NCBI GenBank assembly: GCA_944325875.1 | Contig: CALVBU010000008.1 | Span: forward strand, 22,880 to 86,879 | Direction of reading: 5' to 3' | Origin: Candidatus Gastranaerophilales bacterium | GTDB lineage: Bacteria > Cyanobacteriota > Vampirovibrionia > Gastranaerophilales > Gastranaerophilaceae | DNA: 64,000 bases | In this document: piece by piece, positions 24,901-35,231 of the stretch | How the letters are laid out: each line of letters starts with the position of its first letter | Numbering within the stretch: the stretch's first letter is position 1 | Position numbers and translations under genes: made by a program | The notes under the pieces: generated by a model | Databases searched by the model: none | Told to the model about the DNA's origin: nothing | What the model saw: the letters and a program-made list of their open reading frames with translations, nothing else

Positions 24901-25587
24901 TTATTTGTGTAAGTATTTCATGTTATCGTTAGTTAGAATATATGACGTGCATCCCCAGCCCGACATTCCTGCCTTACAGTCGTCATTATTGCTAGGAACA
25001 ATGGCGTTTTTAAGTATTATGAATGTAAATGTATCTTTACCAATTGTATTAGGAGGGTTTTTGCCGTTTATATCAAGCCACAATACTCCGCAGGCTGTTG
25101 AATACTTACCCTCTGTGCCTTTACATAGAGTATTAGGGTTGTAGACATCTCTTCTTATCCACATATAACTTCCGTCAATAAGAATAACTTTGTAATATCT
25201 TTTATCGTTATCGTAATTAACCTGATTGCTGCCTTTTAACAGTTTGTATACTCCACTCCCAATACATCCGCTCTCACTTCCGCATTCTTTGCTAATTTTT
25301 AAATAAGGTTTGAAATAATTGAAAAAGTTGTTACTTCTCAGCGGATCTTCTCCATCTTCAGCTTCATTGTCATTTTCAATAAAATCCCATTCATCAACGT
25401 ATCCGTTATCTTTTATTGCCATTAAAAGAGCTTGATTAATTAATGAATAGAATTTTTTGACTTTTGTTACGGTGACTTGCTCCTGATATTTATTAACAAC
25501 ACTTGGTAAAGTCATAGCAGCAATTATTCCTATAATTCCTAAGGTTATAAGTACTTCAGCTAGAGTAAATGCATGTTTTCTATTCAT
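24901..25587 (-). CDS. Type IV prepilin-like protein with a divergent HTH regulator
   Basis: A 228-residue protein: short basic leader (MNRKHA) then FTLAEVLITLGIIGIIAAMTLP. The mature domain includes DWxDF-like EWDFIENDNE, several Cys and ends GWGCTSYILTNDNMKYLHK. I start it at the second Met because AGAGG lies 6 nt before it. It faces a small HTH gene (25703) across an inverted repeat, so that protein is the likely regulator. It should be a membrane-inserted minor pilin or pseudopilin. Confidence 0.85.
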   Translation of the reverse strand: MNRKHAFTLAEVLITLGIIGIIAAMTLPSVVNKYQEQVTVTKVKKFYSLINQALLMAIKDNGYVDEWDFIENDNEAEDGEDPLRSNNFFNYFKPYLKISKECGSESGCIGSGVYKLLKGSNQVNYDNDKRYYKVILIDGSYMWIRRDVYNPNTLCKGTEGKYSTACGVLWLDINGKNPPNTIGKDTFTFIILKNAIVPSNNDDCKAGMSGWGCTSYILTNDNMKYLHK

Positions 25588-25618
25588 TACTTTCCTCTTC
25601 ATTTTCTTGATTATACTT

Positions 25619-25648
25619 ATATATGAATGCTAATATTCATATATGAAT
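25619..25648. promoter_or_regulatory. Candidate operator: ATATATGAAT inverted repeat with third half-site
   Basis: ATATATGAAT (25619-25628) and ATTCATATAT (25635-25644) are perfect inverted repeats 6 nt apart, and a third half-site ATATGAAT overlaps at 25641-25648. The element lies next to the prepilin -10 (TATAAT on the minus strand, 25610-25615) and between the prepilin and the HTH gene. Confidence 0.6.
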
Positions 25649-25702
25649 ATAATAATAAATTATTTCATATAAAAAGTCAATATAGGCTATAATCATTCTA
25701 TT

Positions 25703-25915
25703 ATGAATACTAGGCAAAAAATAAAGATGCTTGCGGTTTCCCGAGGGATGACTCTAAAAAAATTAGCTGAAAAATTAAGCGAAGTTTCCGCTCAAGACTA
25801 TTCTTATAATAGTCTTCTCGGAAAATTAAACAGAGAAAGTCTTTCTTTACGAGAGGCTGAAATAATTGCAAAAATCCTAAATTATAAAATTGAATTTTGT
25901 GATTTACTGAAATAA
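25703..25915 (+). CDS. Small helix-turn-helix regulator (XRE-like)
   Basis: A 70-residue protein that is little more than a DNA-binding domain: MTLKKLAEKLSE...SYNSLLGKLNRESLSLREAEIIAKIL fits a Cro/C1-type HTH. Its promoter has TATAAT at 25688-25693, leaving a 5'-UTR of only about three bases. It is divergent from a prepilin gene with a palindrome in between, so local control of that gene and of itself is likely. Confidence 0.75.
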   Translation: MNTRQKIKMLAVSRGMTLKKLAEKLSEVSAQDYSYNSLLGKLNRESLSLREAEIIAKILNYKIEFCDLLK

Positions 25916-25946
25916 AAAAGCTTGCACTAATTGTGCAAGCTTTTTT
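25914..25946. terminator. Bidirectional terminator between the HTH gene and tsf
   Basis: A 13-bp stem (AAAAAGCTTGCAC / GTGCAAGCTTTTT, loop TAATT) with A and T runs on either side serves both converging transcripts. Confidence 0.95.
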
Positions 25947-25962
25947 ATTTATTCTAAACTTA

Positions 25963-26826
25963 TTAGCCTTTGATTTGGTTCATAACTTCATCAGCGAAGT
26001 TTTCTTGACGTTTTTCAAGACCTTCACCAAGCATATATCTAGTGAAGCTTTCGATGTTCAATTTACCTTCGATTAATTGACCAACTGTTACGTCAGGGTT
26101 TTTGATGAATGGTTGTTCAAGAAGAACTCTTGATGCCATAAGTTTGTTTACACGGCCTTCAACAATTTTTGCTCTGATAGCTTCAGGTTTTTTCTGAAGG
26201 TCTTCTTTTCCCATTTCGATTTCAGTTTCGTGATCAATAACTGATTGAGGAATTTCTGCTCTTGAAATGAATTCTGGAGCGCTTGAAGCGATATGTAAGC
26301 AAATATCGTTCATTAATTCTTCATCTTTTTTATCAGCTTTTACAAGAACACCAATTTTTCCGTTGTGAACATAAGATGCTGTGTTGCCTTCATAACGGAT
26401 AAATCTTCTGAATGTGATTTTTTCACCAATTGAAGCGATTTTTTCTTTGATAACTTCTGATATAACTTTTCCGCATTTAGGGCAAGTTGAAGCAAGAAGT
26501 GCATCAACATCAGCTGGGTTAGTTGTAGCAACAACTTCAGCAAGGTTTGCTGTTAATTCTTTGAATTCTTCATTTTTAGCAACGAAGTCTGTTTCACAGT
26601 TAACTTCAACCATAGCGCCACAATCAGCTTGGATAGAAGTAGCAATAAGACCTTCAGCTGCAATTCTGCCCATTTTTTTGTCAGCAGAAGCTATACCTTT
26701 TTGGCGAAGAACTTCCATTGCTTTTTCCATATCACCGTCGGTTTCAACTAATGCTTTTTTAGCATCCATCATACCTGCACCAGTCTTATCACGAAGTTCT
26801 TTAACCATTTGAGCTGTAATATTCAT
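25963..26826 (-). CDS. tsf: Elongation factor Ts
   Basis: A 287-residue protein with the EF-Ts signature (ELRDKTGAGMMDAKKAL), the FVAKNEEF core and GKIGVLV. It exchanges GDP on EF-Tu. Oddly, residues around 113-117 read TCPKCGK, a single CxxC knuckle in a region where most EF-Ts have an acidic linker; whether it binds metal is open. RBS GGAG precedes the ATG. It follows rpsB by 99 nt, the standard order. Confidence 0.97.
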   Translation of the reverse strand: MNITAQMVKELRDKTGAGMMDAKKALVETDGDMEKAMEVLRQKGIASADKKMGRIAAEGLIATSIQADCGAMVEVNCETDFVAKNEEFKELTANLAEVVATTNPADVDALLASTCPKCGKVISEVIKEKIASIGEKITFRRFIRYEGNTASYVHNGKIGVLVKADKKDEELMNDICLHIASSAPEFISRAEIPQSVIDHETEIEMGKEDLQKKPEAIRAKIVEGRVNKLMASRVLLEQPFIKNPDVTVGQLIEGKLNIESFTRYMLGEGLEKRQENFADEVMNQIKG

Positions 26827-26880
26827 TATGATTCTCTCCTTTTTTATTGTCCGCTTCGTATTGCTGCGGAGGTTGTATGA

Positions 26881-26917
26881 ATAAGAGGGAGACTAGTTTA
26901 GTAGCCTCACCTCTTAT
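26881..26917 (-). other. Intercistronic stem-loop between rpsB and tsf
   Basis: ATAAGAGG pairs with CCTCTTAT, and inside it GAG-CTA pairs with TAG-CTC. There is no T run, so this is more likely a processing or stability element, or a weak attenuator, than a terminator. Confidence 0.55.
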
Positions 26918-26925
26918 GATAACAT

Positions 26926-27693
26926 TTATTCTGCTTTAGCTTCAGCTTCTACGCCAGCATCTTCAGCTTTAATTTCTTCAATTTTAGCTTTTTGATTAGC
27001 GTTGTTTTCTCTTAGTTGTTTACCTTCAAGAACAGCGTCAGCTAATTTAGAAGTGATTAATTTGATAGAACGGATAGCGTCATCGTTACCAGGGATAACG
27101 TAATCAATACCATCCGGATTAGCATTTGTATCAGCTAAGCAGATTACAGGAATACCCAATTTGTTAGCTTCTTGAATTGCAATTAATTCTTTGCCTTGGT
27201 CAATAATAAAGATAATGTCAGGAAGTCCTCTCATATCTTTAATACCACCTAATGTTTTGCTTAATTTACCTAATTGTCTGTTTAATTGAGCAATTTCTTT
27301 TTTAGGTAATTTATCAGCGTGACCTGAAGCAATAAAATCTTCCAATTCTTTTAATTTGTTAACACGGCCTCTGATAGTTTCAAAGTTAGTAAGCATACCG
27401 CCCAACCATCTTCTGTTGATATAGTATGCACCTGATCTTTGAGCTTCTTCAGCTACAACTTCAGCTGCTTGTTTTTTAGTACCAACGAATAATACGTTTT
27501 TGTTACGAGCTGCGAATTCTCTTACAACTGCATAAGCTTCATCTAATAAGTCTGAAGTTTTACGTAAATCAAGAACGTAAATACCGTTTCTAGCACCGTA
27601 AATATACGGTTTCATTTTAGGGTTCCATCTTTGAGTTTGGTGTCCGAAGTGAACGCCTGCTTCTAAAAGTTCAATCATAGATGCTACTGGCAT
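26926..27693 (-). CDS. rpsB: 30S ribosomal protein S2
   Basis: A 255-residue S2: [26 protein letters not shown] at the N-terminus, then [18 protein letters not shown] and [27 protein letters not shown]. It has an Ala/Glu-rich tail. RBS AAGGAGAAAAACG precedes the ATG. A long 5' leader (about 150 nt) may carry feedback control, as seen for rpsB in other bacteria. It forms an operon with tsf. Confidence 0.98.
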   Translation of the reverse strand: MPVASMIELLEAGVHFGHQTQRWNPKMKPYIYGARNGIYVLDLRKTSDLLDEAYAVVREFAARNKNVLFVGTKKQAAEVVAEEAQRSGAYYINRRWLGGMLTNFETIRGRVNKLKELEDFIASGHADKLPKKEIAQLNRQLGKLSKTLGGIKDMRGLPDIIFIIDQGKELIAIQEANKLGIPVICLADTNANPDGIDYVIPGNDDAIRSIKLITSKLADAVLEGKQLRENNANQKAKIEEIKAEDAGVEAEAKAE

Positions 27694-27846
27694 CGTTTTT
27701 CTCCTTATGTTAATTGAGTACTACGGGCTATAGAGTTTCATCCGGCTGGTGTTTAATTAAATCTCTTTTGCTATTGTCGTAGCGGAAGGAATTAATCTTT
27801 CCATCCAATCTCGGACTAGGGCTAAACCTATCAAACATAAATAGCC
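27694..27846 (-). promoter_or_regulatory. Long rpsB 5' leader, candidate autoregulatory RNA
   Basis: About 153 nt separate the predicted transcript start from rpsB. The RNA can form local stems (for example GGAAAGATTAATTCCTTCC). Position and length resemble known S2-binding leaders, but I cannot match a specific consensus. Confidence 0.4.
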
Positions 27847-27852
27847 AAATTT

Positions 27853-27881
27853 ATAATAATATAAACATGCTCTTATGCAAA
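27853..27881 (-). promoter_or_regulatory. rpsB-tsf promoter
   Basis: On the minus strand TTTGCA and TATTAT are separated by 17 nt, with a predicted start near 27846. It lies back to back with the promoter of the second G-tract leader. Confidence 0.5.
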
Positions 27882-27908
27882 TATATTATTGCTGTTTGTT
27901 AACCTGTA

Positions 27909-27937
27909 TTGAAAAATGTCTTTAAATAATTTATAAT
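27909..27937 (+). promoter_or_regulatory. Promoter of the second G-tract leader
   Basis: TTGAAA (27909-27914), 17-nt spacer, TATAAT (27932-27937); predicted start near 27944. Confidence 0.75.
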
Positions 27938-27943
27938 GAATAT

Positions 27944-28149
27944 GACAGCAATAAAGGAGGATGTATGCAAAAACTGCAAATAGATAGAATTTCGGGGGGG
28001 GGGGCTACCGACTAACAGTTAGGATAAGCATTTCCGACTTAGACCTCCGATTTGAAGAAAAGAGATAAAAAGCAAACCGTGCCAAGTGACACGGTGGTTT
28101 GTAATGCAAAAAATGTTAAAATAGAAAATAGTATATAAACGGAGGATTT
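27944..28149 (+). promoter_or_regulatory. Structured prepilin leader RNA with G11 tract, copy 2
   Basis: The same order of parts as at 2137-2346: GGAGG (27956-27960), a 16-codon ORF with G11 (27994-28004), CTAA-cag-TTAG, CCTCCGATTT (28044-28053), a hairpin with CCGTG/CACGG core (28077-28094) and the prepilin RBS GGAGG (28141-28145). From the G tract to GATTTGA only two of 62 bases differ between copies. The outer helix is GCAAA/TTTGT here and GCAAG/CTTGC in copy 1, a compensatory change. CCTCCG-A-TTT can again pair with AAACGGAGG. Confidence 0.75.
27965..28015 (+). CDS. Leader peptide MQKLQIDRISGGGATD with poly-G tract
   Basis: Sixteen codons with RBS GGAGG 4 nt before the ATG. It differs from the copy at 2161 by VN to LQ and one synonymous change. 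A -1 shift or one added G would extend it by 20 codons (YRLTVRISISDLDLRFEEKR) to TAA at 28066-28068, through the CCTCCG segment. Confidence 0.55.
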   Translation: MQKLQIDRISGGGATD

Positions 28150-28851
28150 ATGAAAAAGAGAAATGCTTTCACGTTAGCAGAAGTGCTAATCACATTAGGA
28201 ATAATCGGTATTGTTGCTACGATGACAATGCCTACATTGATTGAAAAACATAAAAAGAAGGTTTTTGTCACTAAAATGAAATATACCTATTCAGTTTTGA
28301 ATAATGCATTTCTTATGGCTCAACAGGAATATGGAGATCCAAAAGATTGGGATTGGGGTAAAGGTCTTACTAAAGAAAATACTTTAAGGATTATTCAAAC
28401 TTATATTTCACCTTATCTTGCAAAAAGTTATGAAGGTTGGTCTACGTATAATGGTTCGGTGCCTATTTATATAATAAGACTAAAGAATGGAATTGCATTG
28501 TCATTATTACTTGATGGCTCTTGGGATACATCCAAAGGTGAAGAAGGTGAAAAAGAGGCTTCTATTTCTACAATTTATATTATTGGCTCAATGAAAAATA
28601 AACAATCTAATCTGCAGTCTGTGGATAGGGATTACTCAAGAGATGACTTTGTAATGGTATTTAACAGAGGAACTGTTTATTATAAAAATGATAGATTGAC
28701 TTTTTTTAATCATGGTGGGCATACCAGAGAAGAGATAAGAGACAATTCTAAATATGCTTGCAATAATTCTATTGCTAAAAATATGCGTCTCAATTGTGGT
28801 ATGCTAATTTTTAATGACGGTTGGGAAATAAAGGATGATTATCCTTGGTAG
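28150..28851 (+). CDS. Type IV prepilin-like protein behind G-tract leader
   Basis: A 233-residue protein: leader MKKRNA then FTLAEVLITLGIIGIVATMTMP. The mature domain has DPKDWDWGKGL, a DYSRDDFVMVFNRG segment and ends LNCGMLIFNDGWEIKDDYPW. The protein at 37684 is a close paralog in order and motifs (EKHKK, YSxxxNA, DYSRDNFEMA, same ending), and 41553 shares the ending. RBS is the GGAGG that the leader can hide. A strong terminator follows. Confidence 0.87.
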   Translation: MKKRNAFTLAEVLITLGIIGIVATMTMPTLIEKHKKKVFVTKMKYTYSVLNNAFLMAQQEYGDPKDWDWGKGLTKENTLRIIQTYISPYLAKSYEGWSTYNGSVPIYIIRLKNGIALSLLLDGSWDTSKGEEGEKEASISTIYIIGSMKNKQSNLQSVDRDYSRDDFVMVFNRGTVYYKNDRLTFFNHGGHTREEIRDNSKYACNNSIAKNMRLNCGMLIFNDGWEIKDDYPW

Positions 28852-28857
28852 TATAAA

Positions 28858-28883
28858 AATGCCGCCGATAATTCGGCGGCATT
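28858..28883. terminator. Bidirectional terminator between prepilin and ahcY
   Basis: An 11-bp stem (AATGCCGCCGA / TCGGCGGCATT, loop TAAT) between convergent genes. A-rich and T/A-rich flanks are consistent with use from both sides. Confidence 0.85.
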
Positions 28884-28890
28884 AAATTTA

Positions 28891-30171
<1,281 letters not shown>

Positions 30172-30337
30172 TTAGTTTTACCAATAAGATTATAAGAATG
30201 AAAAAACTGAATAGCAACAATTTGTAATGTTTTCTTTAAAATTAAGTTTATTTATGTAAAAATTTCTTAATATAATGGTTTAGTGTGGCAAACTTTTGTA
30301 TTTACGTTTGTTATATCGTTAGAAATAAGGAGTGTTT

Positions 30338-33300
30338 GTGAAAGTAAGTTTAGAAAAAAATAATGCCTCTCAAAATGTTGCATTTAAAGGATTTAAGCCA
30401 GTAAAATCAGATCTCGGACATAACATGCTCGAGTTTAACTATACATTTGATGATCATAATTATGATTGCTATTTAGAATTATGTGCTCTAGAAGATGATG
30501 GGAATGGTAATTATAAAAACAGCCGAGCTCTTAAAAATTTTGAAAAAGGCAATGCCTTGTCTTATAAATTGCAGTGTGGCCCTAATAAAATAAGTCTGCC
30601 TGCCGAATATAATTTAAATACGGATACTCCTTTTGGATATCATTATAGAATAACTGAGAAAGGAAATCCTGATCATACTCTTAAGTATGACGTGGATGCC
30701 GGAGATATCATTGACTTTAGAAATGGTAATGAGTATTCACATTTGATTTTTAATATTATTACTCCTGGCGGAACCCGAGGTACTAAGGGTGGTTCAGGTA
30801 TTTTGGCAATACCTGATGCTTATAATGCTATGTATGCCTATGATAAAGATGGAAAAATTGTTCCAAATATAAAATATTTAGATGCTGTTAAAAGTACTAA
30901 GCATTTTTCAAATAAAGTCGGTGGCTCTTTAGCAGGTATTGAGCATGATTTAGAAGCAGGTAAATTAGATCAATATTCAAAAGTATTTCTTACTCCGTTT
31001 GCAACTGATGATAGTTTGACACCGCATTCTTATTGGGGTAAAAATTTCTTCCAAATTGCACAATCTCTTGGCAATATTGATAATTACGAATCTTTGCAGA
31101 AGAAATTATTTGCACGTGATAAAAACTTAGTTTCAGATGCCGCATTATGTAATGAAGGTTTAGAAGGTATCCATTTTCAACATATATTAAAATGGGGCAA
31201 AAAGTCATACGCATATAACTGGTTTAGAGCTGATATATCTCAAGCACCTTTAGGTTTAGGTGTTTTAAGTGAAAATAAGTCTTTTATTACTCATAAAATT
31301 ATTAACTCTCCATACATATACACTCAACAACCTTCAGGTAGAGTTACTTGGAAAAAGGCTCCTATATGGAATGGTAAAGGCGAACAAGGTACTAAGTACG
31401 ATCCTAAGAGTCCGACTTACATTCAGGTTATTGACCGTACTTTAATTCAGGGCAAAGAAGGTGATTGTAATTCTAAATTACTGAAGGATTATTCTAAAAA
31501 AGATACTGGTAATCCTTATGAAAAAGTTACTCATAACGACACTGTAATCTTGTATCACCATGAGATAAACCCTGAAACTTATCTTGAAAATGTTAAACGC
31601 TTAAATGAGTTTAATGCAAGCAGGCCTGATGGACATCATATTACTATGGATTCTTATGAGGCTACAAAAATTTTAACTAAATTTGAATATTTCAATTATG
31701 AAGGTAAGTTTGAAGGTAATAAAGAAGATTGGGATGCTAACGTTGATGTAGCAAAATTGAATTATTCTTTCTCAAATTACAATTCAAAATATATGAAAGA
31801 GCATATTCCTCTTGAAAAGCGTAATCAGTATAAAGAAATGATTCAACGCAAGAATAACGAAGTAAAAGATTATGCTATTTCATCAGCTCAATATTGGACT
31901 AGAAAAACTAATCAAATATTGAACTTGCATGTAGCTCAGACTTTAAAAGGTAATGACTTGAGAACTCCTGAAGATGCTATGAATGCAATTCATAAGGGAA
32001 TTAAAGATGGTAAATTACCAGCTTCTTTAGAGTTTGAGTTAAATAATAATATATTAAAACATGTATTGTCAGGTAAATATAAATTAAAAGGTGATAAAAT
32101 TGAGAAAAACTTTGATGAGATTGTAATTGAGAATATGATGGATTTACCTCTTGATTCAATCGAATTCGGAGATAATATTGCCGCTGTATTTGCATCTCCA
32201 TATCTTACAAAACGTGCAACTGATGAGAGTCAAATTGGTGTATCAAGATTTGAGTTGATGAAGAAAGATAATCCTCATTTATCTCCAGAATATGCAAAAG
32301 CATATAATAAGATGAATGATTTGTATCAGCGTGAAATGTATAGTTTTGCATTAGATATTATTGAACGTCTTGAGGAAAAACTTTCAAAAGATCAACAAAT
32401 AATGTCTTATGCAAATGCTACAAGATATGGAAAATTTGTATTGCCGATTATCGCTCCGGAAATTGCAAAATTTGCAATAGTAAAAGGTTTGTTCCCTGAT
32501 GCTGAAGTTAAAATAAAACCTGATGGCGGTATTTCTTATGATTATGAAAAATTGAAAAATACTTCATTGCAGGCGTTGAGTATTTATCCTACCTGTCCAG
32601 AAGATGAAGCGTTATCTTTAATTAATCGTTTAAGAGGAAAAGATTTAACTCACAAAGGTATTCCAGCAATAAGCGATGAAGATAGAAAAGTTCTTGTAGA
32701 TTCTTTATATAAAATGCTAAAAGATACAAATCTTTCAAGCTTTAGAATGGCTGAAATGATTGTAGATAGATCTCAAGGAGGTCTTGATTGGAGAATTGAT
32801 GCTGCAAAGGATGTAGCAGATAAAGACTCTTTATTGAATCATAATACATCATTTGAGACTAGTTGGAATCAAGTTATAGATTTTTGGAAGATGTTTGCAA
32901 AGAATGTATACAAACAAAATCCAAATTCATATTTAGTAGCCGAGATTACCGATGTTGGAAAATTATATGATGCTGGTGCAGGATGGGCTTCTGCAAAATA
33001 TTATAATCAAAAAGATGTCTTGATGAAGTTCCTACGTGAAACCGGAGTTACTGCAGCAGCAAACTATGAATATTTCTTTACTGATGTCGCAGGAATATTC
33101 TCAAAAAGTTATGAAAAATATGAAGATCGTGGAGTATTCCAAAATGATAAAATTCATGAATTATTAAAAACTGGTGGTTCAAACTTCTTGCATTCTGGAC
33201 CTTTAGGCTCAGTAATTTATTCATACAATTTCGTAGATAACCATGATAAACCTAGAGCTCTTCATATGATGGCTCTTGATAGTCAGTTATTCTATTCTCC

Positions 33301-34642
33301 TCACTTAAATACAAATACTCATAATAAGGATAGAGATAGTGTTGAATATAGAGAAAAAGAAAAAGCATATCGAGTACTTAATAATAAGTTCTTTGGAAAT
33401 GTTGAAAAGCAAGATGTTGATAATTTCAATTTTATGAGAAAAAGCACAAAAGCAATTGCAATGGGTGATGCTTTAAATAATGCATTTGGTCGAGCTCTTG
33501 AGGCTATGCAAAAAAGAGGTACAATCAACGCAGAACAAAGTAAACATATCTATGAAGCGGTTGCTCATGCTATAAGTGATTTGGCAAATGGAAATTATCT
33601 TGGTAAAAACTTTGAAGCTGATGCTTTCGGTACAAGACCATTTGATATAACTATTGAAACAGTTATGAGACAAGCTAAGGCTAAACATGGTCTAGTTATT
33701 GATAGAGATAAAGAAAATGATTTGAAGAAAACTTCATTTTATATGTGTTTAGACCCTGCAATTTCAAAATTATTGGGAATAATGAAGTTTTTAGTTGCAT
33801 TACCTGGTATTCCTACAATGTATGCAGGCGATGACATCGCATCTACAGGTTATGAAGAGTTGACTCGTAATATTTATCTTCAAAACCGTTCTGTAATCCA
33901 CCATGAGTGGTTGGAAGATAGCCCGGATGGTTTGGATTTCGTAAAATCTCATAAAGCTGAATTTGACGCGATAATGGGGTTGCGTAAACGTCCGGAATTG
34001 AATGCACTTAATGATGGTGCACCTGTTCTTTTAAATCTGCAGGGTGGTAAAATTTCTCAAGATGGAAAAGATGTTGAAGTTAAATTACCAGCTATTTTAC
34101 GTCATAGTTCAGATGGCAGAATGACGGTTTCTTTGTTTAATACCGTTGGTGTTACTCATGACTTTGATAAATATAACGATCCTGGTAAATTCCCAGTTGA
34201 GATTGGTGGTATAAATCTTGATTACTCGGAAGGTGATAAAACAGGTCTAAAAGCTGGTTTGCCTGGAGGTACCGAGTTTGTTAATGCCAATAATCCTGAT
34301 GAAAAGTTTGTAGTAAAACAAGAAGGCACTCATTATTATATTGCTCATTATGATAATAGTCCTATAATCTTAAGAGATAATACTTTGAATTTGTATCATG
34401 TTCCGCAACATGTTCAAGATCAAATTGATAGGTTTAATGAGTTAAAAGAAGCAATCAAGTCTCCAGTTAATTCTAATGAAAATACATTTAGAAAAATAAA
34501 ACAAATGGCAGCTTCTAATAAGCCTTCATTCTCAGGAAGATCTGCTCAATTGTATAATCCTCAATATAATTTTGTAACAAAACCTTATGTTCAGCAAAAG
34601 AAAGCTGAAGCTGGTTCAAAATTATCATTGATGGCTTATTAA
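30338..34642 (+). CDS. Giant GH13 alpha-amylase-type protein, 1434 aa, with split barrel
   Basis: Conserved GH13 regions are present: region I-like YWGKNFFQIAQ and VSDAALCNEG (about residues 230-275), region II GLDWRIDAAKD (Asp821, nucleophile), region III VAEITD (Glu869, acid/base) and region IV FVDNHDKP (Asp970). GIPTMYAGDD follows. So it should act on alpha-glucans. About 530 residues lie between the region I part and region II, far more than a usual domain B. It has no signal peptide; the N-terminus has the MKVS...AFKG tag. AAGGAG at 30327-30332 fixes GTG 30338 as start. It may be intracellular glycogen enzyme or exported by another route. Confidence 0.85.
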   Translation: MKVSLEKNNASQNVAFKGFKPVKSDLGHNMLEFNYTFDDHNYDCYLELCALEDDGNGNYKNSRALKNFEKGNALSYKLQCGPNKISLPAEYNLNTDTPFGYHYRITEKGNPDHTLKYDVDAGDIIDFRNGNEYSHLIFNIITPGGTRGTKGGSGILAIPDAYNAMYAYDKDGKIVPNIKYLDAVKSTKHFSNKVGGSLAGIEHDLEAGKLDQYSKVFLTPFATDDSLTPHSYWGKNFFQIAQSLGNIDNYESLQKKLFARDKNLVSDAALCNEGLEGIHFQHILKWGKKSYAYNWFRADISQAPLGLGVLSENKSFITHKIINSPYIYTQQPSGRVTWKKAPIWNGKGEQGTKYDPKSPTYIQVIDRTLIQGKEGDCNSKLLKDYSKKDTGNPYEKVTHNDTVILYHHEINPETYLENVKRLNEFNASRPDGHHITMDSYEATKILTKFEYFNYEGKFEGNKEDWDANVDVAKLNYSFSNYNSKYMKEHIPLEKRNQYKEMIQRKNNEVKDYAISSAQYWTRKTNQILNLHVAQTLKGNDLRTPEDAMNAIHKGIKDGKLPASLEFELNNNILKHVLSGKYKLKGDKIEKNFDEIVIENMMDLPLDSIEFGDNIAAVFASPYLTKRATDESQIGVSRFELMKKDNPHLSPEYAKAYNKMNDLYQREMYSFALDIIERLEEKLSKDQQIMSYANATRYGKFVLPIIAPEIAKFAIVKGLFPDAEVKIKPDGGISYDYEKLKNTSLQALSIYPTCPEDEALSLINRLRGKDLTHKGIPAISDEDRKVLVDSLYKMLKDTNLSSFRMAEMIVDRSQGGLDWRIDAAKDVADKDSLLNHNTSFETSWNQVIDFWKMFAKNVYKQNPNSYLVAEITDVGKLYDAGAGWASAKYYNQKDVLMKFLRETGVTAAANYEYFFTDVAGIFSKSYEKYEDRGVFQNDKIHELLKTGGSNFLHSGPLGSVIYSYNFVDNHDKPRALHMMALDSQLFYSPHLNTNTHNKDRDSVEYREKEKAYRVLNNKFFGNVEKQDVDNFNFMRKSTKAIAMGDALNNAFGRALEAMQKRGTINAEQSKHIYEAVAHAISDLANGNYLGKNFEADAFGTRPFDITIETVMRQAKAKHGLVIDRDKENDLKKTSFYMCLDPAISKLLGIMKFLVALPGIPTMYAGDDIASTGYEELTRNIYLQNRSVIHHEWLEDSPDGLDFVKSHKAEFDAIMGLRKRPELNALNDGAPVLLNLQGGKISQDGKDVEVKLPAILRHSSDGRMTVSLFNTVGVTHDFDKYNDPGKFPVEIGGINLDYSEGDKTGLKAGLPGGTEFVNANNPDEKFVVKQEGTHYYIAHYDNSPIILRDNTLNLYHVPQHVQDQIDRFNELKEAIKSPVNSNENTFRKIKQMAASNKPSFSGRSAQLYNPQYNFVTKPYVQQKKAEAGSKLSLMAY

Positions 34643-34673
34643 TATTAAAAACAAAATCTAATCGGTAAATAAA

Positions 34674-35228
34674 TTAGAGTAATTGTTTTAATGCTTTTGG
34701 ACAAAGTCCTATGATATTTTCAAGACTGCCGGAGTAGGTTTTAATATAACCCTTCGGCATTTCTTGTATTCCGTATGAGCCTGCCTTGTCAAGAGGTTTG
34801 TAATTTTTTACGTAAAACTCTATCTGTTCTGGTGTTAGATTTTCAAATTCAACTTCGCTAGTGACAGCTTGTTTTTTTAATTCTCCAGTTTTTGTATCAA
34901 TCACTACAATAGCTGTTACAACCTTATGCTTTCTTCCGGAAAGCTTTTCAAGCATTTCAATTGCACCTTGTTCACTATCGGGTTTGCCTAGGATTTTGTC
35001 ATCTAGGACTACAACAGTATCGGCGCCGATAATTTTACATGGCTCTTTCACTAACGGTACTACTGCGCGAGCTTTGTTTTCAGCTAAACTCTCTATGAAT
35101 TCATAAGAAAAATCCGTCTTCGTATGGTCTTCGACATACGGGGACGGAATGACTTCAAATTTATAATTACATTGTCTTAAGATATCTTGTCTTCTGGGAG
35201 AAGAAGACGCCAAGATAATTTTTCCCAT
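34674..35228 (-). CDS. maf: Maf-like nucleoside triphosphate pyrophosphatase
   Basis: A 184-residue Maf protein: ILASSSPRRQDILRQ at the N-terminus, IIGADTVVVLDDKILGKP and GRKHKVVTA. The family hydrolyses non-canonical or modified nucleotides (dTTP/UTP type or m7GTP type) as house-cleaning. I use the second Met (35228), which has AAGG at a better distance than the first. A long inverted repeat (35232-35274) covers this RBS in any read-through transcript. Confidence 0.92.
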   Translation of the reverse strand: MGKIILASSSPRRQDILRQCNYKFEVIPSPYVEDHTKTDFSYEFIESLAENKARAVVPLVKEPCKIIGADTVVVLDDKILGKPDSEQGAIEMLEKLSGRKHKVVTAIVVIDTKTGELKKQAVTSEVEFENLTPEQIEFYVKNYKPLDKAGSYGIQEMPKGYIKTYSGSLENIIGLCPKALKQLL

Positions 35229-35231
35229 AAC

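Noticed and set aside
25588..25915. HTH/prepilin pairs as toxin-antitoxin modules
   Set aside because: The partner genes have clear prepilin signals and no toxin-like features; divergent regulator-target pairs explain the layout better.
33319..33688. Antisense ORFs inside the GH13-type gene
   Set aside because: Conserved GH13 motifs prove the plus-strand frame; the antisense frames are low-complexity Leu/Ser/Phe text.
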